Of a stretch of 64,000 nucleotides of DNA, positions 43,836 to 53,109 are shown piece after piece. How positions within the stretch are numbered: position 1 is the stretch's first letter; the number at the start of each line of letters is the position of its first letter. The stretch comes from Streptomyces fulvoviolaceus (GTDB taxonomy: Bacteria; Actinomycetota; Actinomycetes; Streptomycetales; Streptomycetaceae). Position numbers and translations under genes: made by a program. The DNA lies in assembly GCF_000718165.1 (NCBI RefSeq), contig NZ_JOEY01000016.1:1-64000 (forward strand), read 5' to 3'. The notes under the pieces were generated by a model. That model did not search any database and was not told where the DNA came from. It was given only the letters and a program-made list of their open reading frames with translations.

Positions 43836-44594
43836 TCATGGACCGCCGAGCGCGGCCGCGGCGGAACGGGGGTCGTAACCGAAGGGGAGTTCCAGGCGGT
43901 GGGCGCGCATCAGCTCGTCGTCGGAGAGCAGCTCGGCCGTCTTGCCGTCGGCCACGATCGTGCCCTCGCTCAGGATCAGCGAGCGCGGGCACAGTTCGAG
44001 GGCGTACGGCAGGTCGTGCGTGACCATGAGGACGGTGACGTCCAGGGAGCGCAGGATGTCGGCGAGTTCGCGGCGGGAGGCGGGGTCGAGGTTGGAGGAG
44101 GGCTCGTCGAGGACGAGGATCTCCGGCTCCATGGCGAGCACGGTGGCCACCGCCACCCGGCGCCGCTGGCCGAAGGAGAGGTGGTGCGGGGGCCGGTTCT
44201 TGAACTCCGCCATGCCGACCTGCTGCAGAGCGCGGTCGACCCGCTCCTCCAGCTCGGGCCCCTTCAGCCCGGCCGCCGCGGGCCCGAAGGCCACGTCCTC
44301 CCGGACCGTCGGCATGAAGAGCTGGTCGTCCGGGTCCTGGAAGACGATGCCGACCTTGCGCCGGATCTCGGCCATGTGCTTCTTGCCGACCGGAAGTCCG
44401 GCGACCCGGACCGTGCCCACCCCGCCACTGTGGATGCCGTTGAGGTGGAGCACGAGGGTCGTCTTGCCGGCGCCGTTCGGGCCGAGCAGCGCGACCCGTT
44501 CGCCGCGGGAGATCGAGAAGTCCACGCCGAACAGGGCCTGGTGCCCGTCGGGGTAGGCGAAGGCCAGACCGGCCACTTCCAGAGAAGGTGTCAC
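43836..44594 (-). CDS. nikO: ECF transporter ATPase (CbiO/NikO)
   Basis: This is the ATP-binding subunit of an energy-coupling-factor importer for Ni2+ or Co2+. The 252-residue protein has Walker A (LLGPNGAGKTTL), the Q-loop region VFQDPDDQLF, signature LSFGQRRRVAVA, Walker B ILVLDEPSSNLD and the H-loop VTHDL. The GTG at 44594 overlaps the nikQ stop by GTGA. ATG 44603 is also in frame but has no ribosome site. The nickel assignment depends on the operator at 46418; cobalt is the alternative. Confidence 0.9.
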   Translation of the reverse strand: MTPSLEVAGLAFAYPDGHQALFGVDFSISRGERVALLGPNGAGKTTLVLHLNGIHSGGVGTVRVAGLPVGKKHMAEIRRKVGIVFQDPDDQLFMPTVREDVAFGPAAAGLKGPELEERVDRALQQVGMAEFKNRPPHHLSFGQRRRVAVATVLAMEPEILVLDEPSSNLDPASRRELADILRSLDVTVLMVTHDLPYALELCPRSLILSEGTIVADGKTAELLSDDELMRAHRLELPFGYDPRSAAAALGGP

Positions 44595-45382
44595 AGGGCC
44601 CATCCCAACACGCAGACGACGAGGGCGGCGACGGGGAGGGCGAGGGCGTACGACCACTGCGCCCGGGACGCGGTCACCTCGTCGATGACCGGCATCGAAC
44701 CGGCGTACCCCCGGCTGATCATGGCCAGATGGACCCGCTCGCCGCGTTCGTAGGAGCGGATGAACAGTGCGCCGGCCGACTTCGCCAGCACGCCCCAGTG
44801 CCGGACACCCCGGGCCTCGAAACCCCGGGACTCCCGCGCGATCCGCATCCGCCGCATCTCGTCCGTGATGACATCGCCGTAGCGGATCATGAAGGACGCG
44901 ATCTGCACCAGCAGGGGCGGGAGCTTCAACCGCTGCAGTCCCAGCAGGAGTTCACGCAGCTCGGTGGTGGAGGCGAGCAGCACGGACGCGGCGACGCCGA
45001 GCGTCCCCTTGGCGAGCACGTTCCAGGCGCCCCACAGGCCGCTCACGCTCAGGGACATCCCGAGCACCTCGACCCGCTCGCCCTCCGCCACGAACGGCAT
45101 GAGCACCGCGAACGCGACGAACGGGACCTCGATCAGCAGTCGCTTGAGCAGAAAGCCGGCGGGCACGCGCGCGACGTACGCGACGACGCCCAGCAGGACG
45201 GCGTACAGGCCGAACGCCCACATCGCCTCCCGCGGCGTCGACACCACGACCACCACGAACGCGAAGACGGCCGCGAGCTTGGTGTGCGGCGGCAGACCGT
45301 GCACGGGCGAGTGCCCGTGCCGGTAGAGCTTGTGCGCGTGCCCGGCGCCCACGTCAGGCGCTCGTGCCCACGGGCGAGACAT
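44591..45382 (-). CDS. nikQ: ECF transporter transmembrane subunit (CbiQ/NikQ)
   Basis: This is the T component linking substrate-binding protein to the ATPases. The 263-residue protein has several membrane helices and the two coupling-helix motifs of CbiQ, RIARESRGFEARG and MISRGYAG, each with the conserved Ala/Ser-Arg-Gly. PPHTKLAAVFAFVVVV lies at the N-terminus. The start is uncertain: ATG at 45382 overlaps the preceding gene by 29 nt, whereas GTG at 45352 lies one base after its stop. Confidence 0.92.
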   Translation of the reverse strand: MSRPWARAPDVGAGHAHKLYRHGHSPVHGLPPHTKLAAVFAFVVVVVSTPREAMWAFGLYAVLLGVVAYVARVPAGFLLKRLLIEVPFVAFAVLMPFVAEGERVEVLGMSLSVSGLWGAWNVLAKGTLGVAASVLLASTTELRELLLGLQRLKLPPLLVQIASFMIRYGDVITDEMRRMRIARESRGFEARGVRHWGVLAKSAGALFIRSYERGERVHLAMISRGYAGSMPVIDEVTASRAQWSYALALPVAALVVCVLGWAL

Positions 45383-46397
45383 CAGCGGTACGCCGCCTGC
45401 GCACCACCCAGAACACCGCGCTGCCCGCGACGACGGTGGCCCCGACGCCGATCACGCCGGCGAGACCGCCGGACAGACGCGCGTCGGTGATGTCCTTCAC
45501 TCCGTAGTCGGCGAGCGGGGAGTCGGCCGCCGCGTGCTCCTCGGCCTTCTGGTCGATGCCCTTGTCGGCGGCGACCTTCTCCAGGCCGTCGGGGTTGGCC
45601 GAGGCGTAGAAGCTGACGAATCCGGCGAGGACGAGGGAGGTGACCAGGCCGACGGCCCACACCTTGCGGTGCGAGCGGGCGGCGACCGGGACGGGCGCCA
45701 CGGGGGGAACGTCCACGAGCTCGCCGTTGACCCGCAGTTTGAGCTTCTGCCGCAGATCGCGCGCGCCGTACACGAGGTCCGGGCGTACGGCGACGACGGC
45801 GCCGACGGTCAGGGCCGTGATGGCCGCCTCGCCGATGCCGATCAGGACGTGCACGCCGACCATCGCGGTGGCGACCTTGCCGAGGGAGACGTCGGTGGTG
45901 CCGCCGATCGAGTAGATCAGGGTGAAGGCGACGGCCGCCGCCGGCACGGAGAGCAGGGCGGCGACGAAGGAGGCGGCGGTGATGGAGCGCCGGCCGCGCG
46001 GGAGCGCCTTCACCAGGCCGCGGAAGACGGCGTACGCGACGACCGTCGTGACGACCGCCATGTCGGTGATGTTCACGCCGAGCGCGGTCAGGCCGCCGTC
46101 CGCGAAGAGGATGCCCTGCATGAGCAGGACGACGGAGATGCAGAGGACCCCCGTGTAGGGGCCGACGAGTATCGCGGCGAGCGCGCCGCCGAGCAGGTGG
46201 CCGCTGGTCCCCGCCGCGACGGGGAAGTTGAGCATCTGCACGGCGAAGATGAACGCGGCCACCAGGCCGGCCAGCGGCGCGGTCCGCTCGTCGAGCTCGC
46301 GGCGCGCGCCGCGCAGGCTCACGGCGACGGCTGCCGCCGCGACCACGCCGGTCGCGGCGGACATCGGGGCGTCTATGAATCCATCAGGCACATGCAC
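45354..46397 (-). CDS. nikMN: ECF transporter substrate-specific subunit (CbiM/NikM with fused PDGLE domain)
   Basis: This is the metal-binding S component. The 347-residue protein starts MHVPDGFID, where the N-terminal amine and His coordinate Ni or Co in CbiM/NikM. It continues with QMLNFPVAAGTSGHLLGGAL. After about residue 240 a separate helix-loop-helix module contains ANPDGLEKVAADKGID, the PDGLE (N-type) domain, so the M and N functions are fused. It starts at GTG 46397 without a ribosome site. A -10-like TATCAT places the mRNA start at this GTG, so the mRNA may be leaderless. Confidence 0.92.
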   Translation of the reverse strand: MHVPDGFIDAPMSAATGVVAAAAVAVSLRGARRELDERTAPLAGLVAAFIFAVQMLNFPVAAGTSGHLLGGALAAILVGPYTGVLCISVVLLMQGILFADGGLTALGVNITDMAVVTTVVAYAVFRGLVKALPRGRRSITAASFVAALLSVPAAAVAFTLIYSIGGTTDVSLGKVATAMVGVHVLIGIGEAAITALTVGAVVAVRPDLVYGARDLRQKLKLRVNGELVDVPPVAPVPVAARSHRKVWAVGLVTSLVLAGFVSFYASANPDGLEKVAADKGIDQKAEEHAAADSPLADYGVKDITDARLSGGLAGVIGVGATVVAGSAVFWVVRRRRTADVSPVGTSA

Positions 46398-46417
46398 CGT
46401 TCGATGATAGTGGCTTG

Positions 46418-46434
46418 TTGCGAACTACTCGCAA
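46418..46434. promoter_or_regulatory. Nur-box-like operator over the nikMNQO promoter
   Basis: TTGCGA-ACTAC-TCGCAA is a perfect 6-5-6 repeat that fits the Nur consensus tTGCaa-N5-ttGCAA at all four fixed TTGC/GCAA positions and in spacing. It covers a -35-like TTGCGA and part of the spacer before TATCAT (46404-46409, minus strand). It could repress the ECF operon when nickel is plentiful. Confidence 0.75.
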
Positions 46435-46556
46435 GAGCGATGCGTGAGGAACAGCATCTTCGTCTCCGGGGGCGTGTCCCGGGAAATGTGCGACATTGGA
46501 GGGGGAGTGGATGCACAGCTTCCGCACAGGTCACGCAGCGTGAGAGGGCCGTCACG

Positions 46557-46910
46557 ATGTCCGTAGTCGAACAGTACGCACGAGCCCACATCGTCACGGA
46601 CGCCGACATCCCCGACGAGGGAGCCGACGCCGTCCCCGTGACCCTGCGCTACGACCCCGAGGCCGACCCGCGTTCCGTACGGATCGGCCTGCCAGGGACC
46701 CATGAGTGGACGTTTTCGCGTGCACTCCTTGAGCAGGGGCTGAGGGCGCCCGCCGGCAGTGGCGAGGTCCGGGTCTGGCCCTGTGGTCGGGTACAGGCCG
46801 TAGTCGAGTTCCACTCCGCGCAGGGCGTCTCGGTGGTGCAGTTCGAGACGAAGGCACTGCTGCGGTTCCTGCGGCGGACGTACACGGCGACCGCTCCGGT
46901 GAGGAGCTGA
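46557..46910 (+). CDS. ssgE: SsgA-like sporulation/cell-division protein, probably SsgE
   Basis: The 117-residue protein has the SALP (SsgA-like protein) fold, including VPVTLRYDPEADPRSVRIGL, WTFSRALLEQGLRAPAGSGE and VWPCGRVQAVVEFHS. This family is confined to sporulating actinomycetes and controls septum-site placement and spore-wall processing. The identification as SsgE comes from its neighbours (tandem PBPs, Pmt, RpfB) and is an inference. Its ATG has a GAGAGGG region upstream. It is divergent from the metal transporter and convergent with the PBP gene. Confidence 0.88.
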   Translation: MSVVEQYARAHIVTDADIPDEGADAVPVTLRYDPEADPRSVRIGLPGTHEWTFSRALLEQGLRAPAGSGEVRVWPCGRVQAVVEFHSAQGVSVVQFETKALLRFLRRTYTATAPVRS

Positions 46911-46923
46911 CCGTACGTAAGGG

Positions 46924-46938
46924 GGCTGAGTTTCAGCC
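46924..46938. terminator. Short hairpin between ssgE and the PBP gene
   Basis: GGCTGA-GTT-TCAGCC forms a 6-bp stem across the convergent ends, overlapping the PBP stop codon. It is a weak candidate bidirectional terminator. Confidence 0.4.
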
Positions 46939-48615
46939 ACCCATCTTCAGCAGTGCGGCCACGATCGGCCCCGCCGTGTCGCCGCCGTGGCCGCCCGCCT
47001 GGACCACGCCCGCGGCCGCGAGGTCGCCGCGGTACGCCGTGAACCAGCCGTTGGGCTTCTTCTGGCCGTCGACCTCCGCGGAGCCCGTCTTCGCGCCGAC
47101 GTTGCCGTAGACACCGGACATCGCCTCGGCCGCCGTGCCGTAGCCCGCCGTGTACGCCATCAGCTCACGCAGCTGCGAGAGCGTGCCGGACGACATTGTG
47201 CGCGAGGCCGTGGCCAGCGTGCGGTTGTCGACCTCGGGAGAGACGAGGTAGGGCTGCTTGAAGGTGCCCGACTCGACGGTCGCGGAGACGGACGCCATGT
47301 TCAGCGGGTTCATGCGGACCGCGCCCTGGCCGATGAGCGAGGCCGCCATCTGGGCCGCGCTCTGCACCGGCACCGAGCCGTCGAAGGACGGGACGCCGAT
47401 GGCCCAGTTGTCCATGGACAGGCCGAAGACCTGCTGGGCCTGCTTGGTCAGGTCGTCGTTCTCCAGGTCGGGCGCCTGGCTGATGAAGGCCGTGTTGCAG
47501 GAGCGGGCGAAGCTCGCCTTGAAGGTGCCGCCCTTGATCGAGAACTTGTCGTCGTTCTGGAACTTCCAGCCGCCGTACGTGAAGTACTTCGGGCACGGAT
47601 GCGCCTTGTCCGCCGACGCCAGGCCCTTCTCGATCAGCAGCGAGGAGGTGATGACCTTCATCGTGGAGCCGGGGGCGAGGGAGCCCTGGAAGGCGGTGTT
47701 GAAGCCGTGGCCGGCGTTGGCCGCCGCGAGGATCTCGCCGGTCGACGGACGCAGGACGACGACGGAGGACCGTGCCGTGCCCGCCACCTGCCGCTCCGCC
47801 GCCGCCTGGAGCGTCGGGTTCAGCGTCGTCTTCACCGTGCCGGGCGTGCCCTTGCTGAGCTCGACGAGGGTCTTGTCCGATGCCTTCGACGACTTCGCGG
47901 ACTTGCCGCGGATCACGCGCAGCTCGACGCCCGCCTTGCCGCCGGCCGTCTTGCCGTACTTCTCGCGCAGCCCGTCCAACACCGTGCCCAGCGACGGGTA
48001 CTTGGCCTCGGTCAGCTCGCCGCCGTCCCGGTCGACCGCCTTGATCGGCGGGGTCCCGGACTCGCCGGTGACCAGGGTGTCGCCGTCCTTCAGGTCGGGG
48101 TGGACGACGGAGGAGTGCCAGTCGACCTGGGGCTTCCCCGTGGTGGTGCTACGGACGACGCTGAGTGCGCTGTCGTACGTCAGCGGCTTGCTGGTGCCCT
48201 TGTACGTCACCGTCGCCTTGACGGAGAAGGGGACCTTGTCGCCGGTGCGGGTGCCCGCGGTGAGCGTGACGCCCTTGATGTGGGCGTCCTTGGTGTAGCC
48301 GGTGAGGAGGGTGGTGGCGGCCTTGGTGTCGTCCGTGGCGGCGGCGGCCGTGGTGACCTTGCCCTGCTGCCAGGCCGTCAGGAACGTCTGCGCGGTGGTG
48401 TTGACCTCGGTCGCCGAGAGGGGGCCGGACGGGATGTCCTTCGCCTTGTCGTCGGCGGCCGCGGACGTGTTCTGCGTCCGGTCGTCGGCCGCCGCTCCGC
48501 CGCTGTACAGCGCGTAGACGCCGAAACCGGCGCCGCCGACCACCACGGCGATCATCCCGCCGATCACGGCGGGCCTGGTCTTCCGTCGCTCGGCGACGCG
48601 CCTTCTGTTACCCAC
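46933..48615 (-). CDS. Class B penicillin-binding protein (MecA_N/NTF2-like plus transpeptidase)
   Basis: This is a D,D-transpeptidase that cross-links peptidoglycan outside the membrane. The 560-residue protein has a basic N-terminus, one helix (about 14-36), an NTF2-like domain (about 70-180) and a transpeptidase domain. The catalytic motifs are GSTMK (Ser317), RSCNT (SxN) and GAKTGSAEV (KTG 509-511). There is no glycosyltransferase domain, so it depends on others for glycan polymerisation. A second, clearly paralogous PBP lies immediately upstream on the same strand, 98 bp away. Confidence 0.94.
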   Translation of the reverse strand: MGNRRRVAERRKTRPAVIGGMIAVVVGGAGFGVYALYSGGAAADDRTQNTSAAADDKAKDIPSGPLSATEVNTTAQTFLTAWQQGKVTTAAAATDDTKAATTLLTGYTKDAHIKGVTLTAGTRTGDKVPFSVKATVTYKGTSKPLTYDSALSVVRSTTTGKPQVDWHSSVVHPDLKDGDTLVTGESGTPPIKAVDRDGGELTEAKYPSLGTVLDGLREKYGKTAGGKAGVELRVIRGKSAKSSKASDKTLVELSKGTPGTVKTTLNPTLQAAAERQVAGTARSSVVVLRPSTGEILAAANAGHGFNTAFQGSLAPGSTMKVITSSLLIEKGLASADKAHPCPKYFTYGGWKFQNDDKFSIKGGTFKASFARSCNTAFISQAPDLENDDLTKQAQQVFGLSMDNWAIGVPSFDGSVPVQSAAQMAASLIGQGAVRMNPLNMASVSATVESGTFKQPYLVSPEVDNRTLATASRTMSSGTLSQLRELMAYTAGYGTAAEAMSGVYGNVGAKTGSAEVDGQKKPNGWFTAYRGDLAAAGVVQAGGHGGDTAGPIVAALLKMGG

Positions 48616-48713
48616 TGCTCTCGTTCCTCCGCGAAATCCCCAGGGTCCCCGTTGCCCTCATACACACCTCAACGACGAGTACCACCCTAGAGTCCCGTCC
48701 TGCGCGGGTGACT

Positions 48714-50348
48714 TCAGCCCGCAGCTCGTAGCACAGCTGCGACAATCGGGCCCGCCGCGTCGCCGCCGTGGCCGCCGCCCTGGACCAGGGCCGCCGCCGA
48801 GACGTCGTTGCGGAAGCCCGTGAACCAGCTGTCGGACACCGCGTTCCCGTCGACCTCGGCGGAACCGGTCTTCGCACCGATGTCCCCGCCGAGCCCGGCC
48901 ATCGCCTTCGCGGCGGTGCCCTGGGTCGCGGTCAGCCGCATCATCTGCTTGAGCTGGGAGGCCGTGTTGTACGGCAGCCCCTTCGCGGTGGCCAGTTGGC
49001 GGTCGTCGAGCTTCGGTGAGACCAGGTAGGGCTGGCGGAAAGCGCCGGTGATGGCGGTGGCCGTCACCGAGGCCATGTTCAGCGGGTTCATCTGGACCTG
49101 GCCCTGGCCGATCGCGCCCGCCGCGCGGTCCGGGCCGCTGACGGCGGGGACCTTGCCGTCGAAGGAGACGATGCCCGTCTGCCAGTCGTGGTTGATCCCG
49201 AACCGTTCCTCGGCCTCCTTCGTCAACGACTCGTCCGTGAGCGGCTTCTCGTCGATGAGCTTGATGAAGGCCGTGTTGCAGGAGCGCATGAAGCTGTTGG
49301 CGAGCGTGGCGTTCAGGTTGGGCTGCATGCCCGTGAGGTTCCTGAAGGTCTGGCCCTGCCACACGGCGTCTTCGGTGCAGGGCGCCGGGCCGTTCATCGA
49401 GGTCACGCCGTTGTCGATGAGCATCGCGGCGGTGATGATCTTCATGGTGGAGCCGGGGGCGACCGTGCCCTCGAACGCCGCGTTGAAGGCGTCCTTGCGG
49501 TTGTTCGCCACCGCCAGCACCTCGCCGGTGCTGGGCTTGACGGCGACGACCGAGGACTGGTCGTACAGCTTCACCGCCTTCTCGGCGGCCGCCTGCGCGG
49601 TGGCGCTGAGCGTCGTCTCCAACTTGCCCGCCTTGCCCTTGGCCAGGGTCAGCAGCGAGGTCTCGGCCACGCCCTCGGTCTGGTGGCGGATCGACAGCTC
49701 GATGCCGGGGGTGCCGCCCGCCTGCTCGCCGTACTTGGCGCGCAGGGCGTCGAGGACCGGTCCGAGGGACGGGTACTTCGCCTTCGTCAGCACGACGCCG
49801 TCGCGGTCCACCGCCTCGATCGGCGGGTTCGCCGACTCCTCGGTGACGAGCGTGTCGCCGGTCTGCAGTTCGGGATGGACGACCGACGGCTTCCAGTCGA
49901 CCAGCGCGCGCCCCGTGGTCACCCCGCGCACGACGGTCAGTCGGCTCTTGTACGACAGTGGCTTGGACTTGCCCGCGTACTTCACCGTGGCCTTCACGCC
50001 GTAGGGCACGGTGTCGCCCGTCGCCGTCCCGGGTGTGATCCGCACGTCGGTGATGTGCGCGGTGTCGCTGTACGCCGTCAACAGCTGCTCGGCCACGGTG
50101 CTGTTGTTCGTGTACGACGCCGCACTCGCCGCCTCGCCCTTCTCCCAGGCCGCGAAGAACTTCTTGCTCGTCTCCGCGACCTCGTCCTTGCTCGGCGGCC
50201 CGCTTCTCTTCGCGTCCGACGATCCCGCGGCGCCCGTTCCCCCGTCGCCGTTCAGCGCGGACACGATGTTGTACGCGCCGTACCCGGCACCGCCTACCAT
50301 CACGGCGAACGCCGTGCTGATGACGGCGACCTTTACCCCCCTGGCCAT
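48714..50348 (-). CDS. Class B penicillin-binding protein, paralogue of the neighbouring PBP
   Basis: This is a 544-residue transpeptidase with the same order as its neighbour: helix (about 7-28), NTF2-like domain, and transpeptidase motifs PGSTMK (Ser300), RSCNT and AKTGSAEV (KTG 493-495). Long stretches such as VDRDG(V/G) and the region around STMK are nearly identical to those of the downstream copy, so the pair arose by tandem duplication. The start ATG at 50348 has GGGAGGGG upstream. The two may act in different stages of growth or sporulation, given the adjacent ssgE. Confidence 0.94.
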   Translation of the reverse strand: MARGVKVAVISTAFAVMVGGAGYGAYNIVSALNGDGGTGAAGSSDAKRSGPPSKDEVAETSKKFFAAWEKGEAASAASYTNNSTVAEQLLTAYSDTAHITDVRITPGTATGDTVPYGVKATVKYAGKSKPLSYKSRLTVVRGVTTGRALVDWKPSVVHPELQTGDTLVTEESANPPIEAVDRDGVVLTKAKYPSLGPVLDALRAKYGEQAGGTPGIELSIRHQTEGVAETSLLTLAKGKAGKLETTLSATAQAAAEKAVKLYDQSSVVAVKPSTGEVLAVANNRKDAFNAAFEGTVAPGSTMKIITAAMLIDNGVTSMNGPAPCTEDAVWQGQTFRNLTGMQPNLNATLANSFMRSCNTAFIKLIDEKPLTDESLTKEAEERFGINHDWQTGIVSFDGKVPAVSGPDRAAGAIGQGQVQMNPLNMASVTATAITGAFRQPYLVSPKLDDRQLATAKGLPYNTASQLKQMMRLTATQGTAAKAMAGLGGDIGAKTGSAEVDGNAVSDSWFTGFRNDVSAAALVQGGGHGGDAAGPIVAAVLRAAG

Positions 50349-50433
50349 AACGCGGTCCCCTCCCGTTTTCCCCGTTGGCTGTGGGCAGCCTAAGCGGGAG
50401 GTGTGACAAGAGGGGCGGGAGTTTCCTCTTTCG

Positions 50434-52176
50434 TTAGACCCAGGTATCCAGCCACATACGTGAACGCCAGTTGTCGATCGGGATCGACGTCCCCGTATAC
50501 AGCGGCCAGAAATAAATGAAGTTCCAGGCGATCAGCAGAACCAGCACGCCGGCCGCGGTCGCGCCCGCGACGCGGCGGGCGTCGCTGGATTTCGGTGGGC
50601 CGATGATGGAGCCGATGAGCATGGCGAGAGCCAGGCAGAGGAAGGGGACGAAGACGATCGTGTAGAAGTAGAAGATCGTCCGTTCCTGGTAGTTGAACCA
50701 GGGGAGGTAGCCGGCCGCGATACCGCAGGCGATCGCGCCCGCGCGCCAGTCGCGGCGGAAGAACCAGCGCCACAGGACGTAGAGGATCGCGAAGCCGGCC
50801 GCCCACCACAGCAGGGGGGTGCCGATCGCGAGGACCTCGCGGGCGCACTTCTCGCCCGCGTCCGCGGGGCAGCCGTCGGCGCCGGGCGAGGGGGACTCGT
50901 AGAAGAACGAGACCGGGCGGCCGTCGACGATCCAGCTCCACGGGTTCGACTGGTAGGTGTGCGGCGAGGAGAGGCCGACGTTGAACTTGTAGACCTCGTG
51001 CTCGTAGTGCCACAGGCTGCGCCACCAGTCGGGGAAGAGCCAGGTCCAGCTGCCGCCCTTGCCGTCGGTCGCGGCCCAGTTGCGGTAGTAGCCGCCGCTG
51101 CCGTTCGCGGGGGAGAGGATCCAGCCGATCCACGAGGTGAAGTACGTGAGGATCGCGACCGGGACGGTGGAGAGGAACGCGAGGCCCAGGTCGTACTTGA
51201 ACACCGCCTCGTACGGGTGGCGGGCGCCCGCGACCTTGCGGGAGCCGGCGTCCCACAGCACCGTCAGGATGCCGAAGGCGACCAGGAAGAACAGGCCGTT
51301 CCACTTGGTGCCCATGGCGAGGCCCAGCATCAGGCCCGCCAGCCAGCGATAGGGGCGCCAGCCGAGCCGGAGGGTGTCGGCGATGTGCGCGTCGGGGCGG
51401 ACCAGGCCGTTCGCGTCGGCCGGGAGCGCGGCCGCGAGTTTCTCGCGCGCCCGGTCGCGGTCGATCACCAGGCAGGCGAACGCGGCCAGCACGAAGAACA
51501 TCAGCACGCCGTCGAGCAGCGCGGTGCGGGCCATCACGAAGGCCAGGCCGTCCACGGTCATCAGCGCGCCGGCCAGGCAGCCGAGGAAGGTCGAGCGGAA
51601 CATACGGCGGCCGATGCGGCACACGATGAGGATCGACAGCGTGCCCAGCAGCGCCGTCATGAACCGCCAGCCGAACGGGTTGAATCCGAACATCAGCTCG
51701 CCGAGCCCGATGACGTACTTGCCGACCGGCGGATGCACGACGTAGGACGCGTCCGTCGGGATCGGGACGTTGCCGTTCGAGGAGAGGATCAGCTTGTCGA
51801 TGTCCTTGGGCCAGCTGACCTCGTAGCCGCGGTGGACGAGCGCCCACGCGTCCTTGGCGTAGTACGTCTCGTCGAATATCACCGCCTTCGGGCTGCCCAG
51901 GTTCCAGAACCGCATCACGCCGGCCATCAGCGTCACCAGCAGCGGACCGCCCCAGCCCGACCAGCGGGTGATGCGCTCCGCGAGCGCCTGCGGAACGCCG
52001 AGCACCTGCCACATGCGCGGGCTGGGCTCGACATACGGCGGCACCAGGCGGTCGCGCACGTCGCTTCTGGGCTCCGCCGTGTAGCCGAATCGGCGCAGCC
52101 TCTGCTGCCACGACGGCCGCCGGTCCTGGGGGGCCTGGTCCTGCCGGGTGTCCGTGGAGGACGCGGTACTGGTCAC
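50434..52176 (-). CDS. pmt: Dolichyl-phosphate-mannose--protein mannosyltransferase
   Basis: This integral membrane enzyme O-mannosylates exported proteins using polyprenyl-phosphate-mannose (GT39). The 580-residue protein has about ten helices. NSPKAVIFDETYYAKDAW-type sequence (FDETYYAKDAWALV) carries the catalytic Asp-Glu of the first loop, then DASYVVHPPVGKYVIGLGE follows, and the C-terminus has FNYQERTIFYFYTIVFVPF. GTG at 52176 is the only start near the conserved N-terminus; the ribosome site is weak. It is divergent from rsmI (63 bp), as in most actinobacteria. Confidence 0.95.
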   Translation of the reverse strand: MTSTASSTDTRQDQAPQDRRPSWQQRLRRFGYTAEPRSDVRDRLVPPYVEPSPRMWQVLGVPQALAERITRWSGWGGPLLVTLMAGVMRFWNLGSPKAVIFDETYYAKDAWALVHRGYEVSWPKDIDKLILSSNGNVPIPTDASYVVHPPVGKYVIGLGELMFGFNPFGWRFMTALLGTLSILIVCRIGRRMFRSTFLGCLAGALMTVDGLAFVMARTALLDGVLMFFVLAAFACLVIDRDRAREKLAAALPADANGLVRPDAHIADTLRLGWRPYRWLAGLMLGLAMGTKWNGLFFLVAFGILTVLWDAGSRKVAGARHPYEAVFKYDLGLAFLSTVPVAILTYFTSWIGWILSPANGSGGYYRNWAATDGKGGSWTWLFPDWWRSLWHYEHEVYKFNVGLSSPHTYQSNPWSWIVDGRPVSFFYESPSPGADGCPADAGEKCAREVLAIGTPLLWWAAGFAILYVLWRWFFRRDWRAGAIACGIAAGYLPWFNYQERTIFYFYTIVFVPFLCLALAMLIGSIIGPPKSSDARRVAGATAAGVLVLLIAWNFIYFWPLYTGTSIPIDNWRSRMWLDTWV

Positions 52177-52239
52177 CGCGCCATCGTAGGGAACGGCGCT
52201 GTGTGAGTCCCGTGCTTGGGTCCCTGCGAGGATAGAAAC

Positions 52240-53109
52240 GTGACAGTTGCGCCCGGAACCCTGGTCCTTGCCGGTACTCCCATCGGCGACGTCGCCGACG
52301 CCCCGCCCCGGCTCGCCGAGGAGCTGGCCGGGGCCGACGTCGTCGCCGCCGAGGACACGCGGCGGCTGCGGCGGCTGACGCAGGCGCTCGGTGTGACGCC
52401 CAAGGGGCGGGTCGTGTCGTACTTCGAGGGCAACGAGGCTGCCCGTACGCCCGAGTTGGTCGAGGCACTCGTGGGCGGCGCGCGCGTGCTGCTCGTGACC
52501 GACGCCGGGATGCCGTCGGTGTCGGACCCCGGCTACCGGCTGGTCGCCGCCGCGGTGGAGAAGGACATCCGGGTCACCGCCGTGCCGGGACCGTCCGCCG
52601 TGCTCACCGCGCTGGCGCTGTCCGGGCTGCCCGTCGACCGGTTCTGCTTCGAGGGGTTCCTGCCGCGCAAGGCGGGGGAGCGGCTGACCCGGCTGCGGGA
52701 GGTCGGTCAGGAGCGGCGGACTCTCGTGTACTTCGAGGCTCCCCACCGGCTCGACGACACCCTTGCCGCGATGGCCGAGGTGTTCGGGGCCGAGCGGCGG
52801 GCCGCCGTGTGCCGGGAACTGACCAAGACGTACGAAGAGGTCAAGCGGGGCGGGCTGGGGGAGCTGGCCGCGTGGGCTGCCGAGGGCGTGCGCGGGGAGA
52901 TCACCGTCGTCGTCGAGGGGGCGCCGGAGCGCGGTGCCGAGGAGCTCGACGCCGCTGAGCTGGTGCGACGGGTACGCGTGCGTGAGGACGCGGGGGAGCG
53001 GCGCAAGGAGGCGATCGCCGCGGTGGCCGCCGAGGCGGGGCTGCCGAAGCGGCAGGTGTTCGACGCGGTTGTGGCTGCGAAGAACGCCGCTTCGGGGAGT
53101 GTTTCGTGA
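52240..53109 (+). CDS. rsmI: 16S rRNA (cytidine(1402)-2'-O)-methyltransferase
   Basis: The enzyme methylates the 2'-O of C1402 in the decoding centre using S-adenosylmethionine. The 289-residue TP-methylase-fold protein has LVLAGTPIGDVADA, VVAAEDTRRLRRL, the conserved SDAG-like VTDAGMPSVSDPG, AVPGPSAVLTALALSGLP, and YFEAPHRL. A C-terminal helical region ends with PKRQVFDAVVAAKN. The GTG at 52240 has GAGGA eight bases upstream. Confidence 0.95.
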   Translation: MTVAPGTLVLAGTPIGDVADAPPRLAEELAGADVVAAEDTRRLRRLTQALGVTPKGRVVSYFEGNEAARTPELVEALVGGARVLLVTDAGMPSVSDPGYRLVAAAVEKDIRVTAVPGPSAVLTALALSGLPVDRFCFEGFLPRKAGERLTRLREVGQERRTLVYFEAPHRLDDTLAAMAEVFGAERRAAVCRELTKTYEEVKRGGLGELAAWAAEGVRGEITVVVEGAPERGAEELDAAELVRRVRVREDAGERRKEAIAAVAAEAGLPKRQVFDAVVAAKNAASGSVS

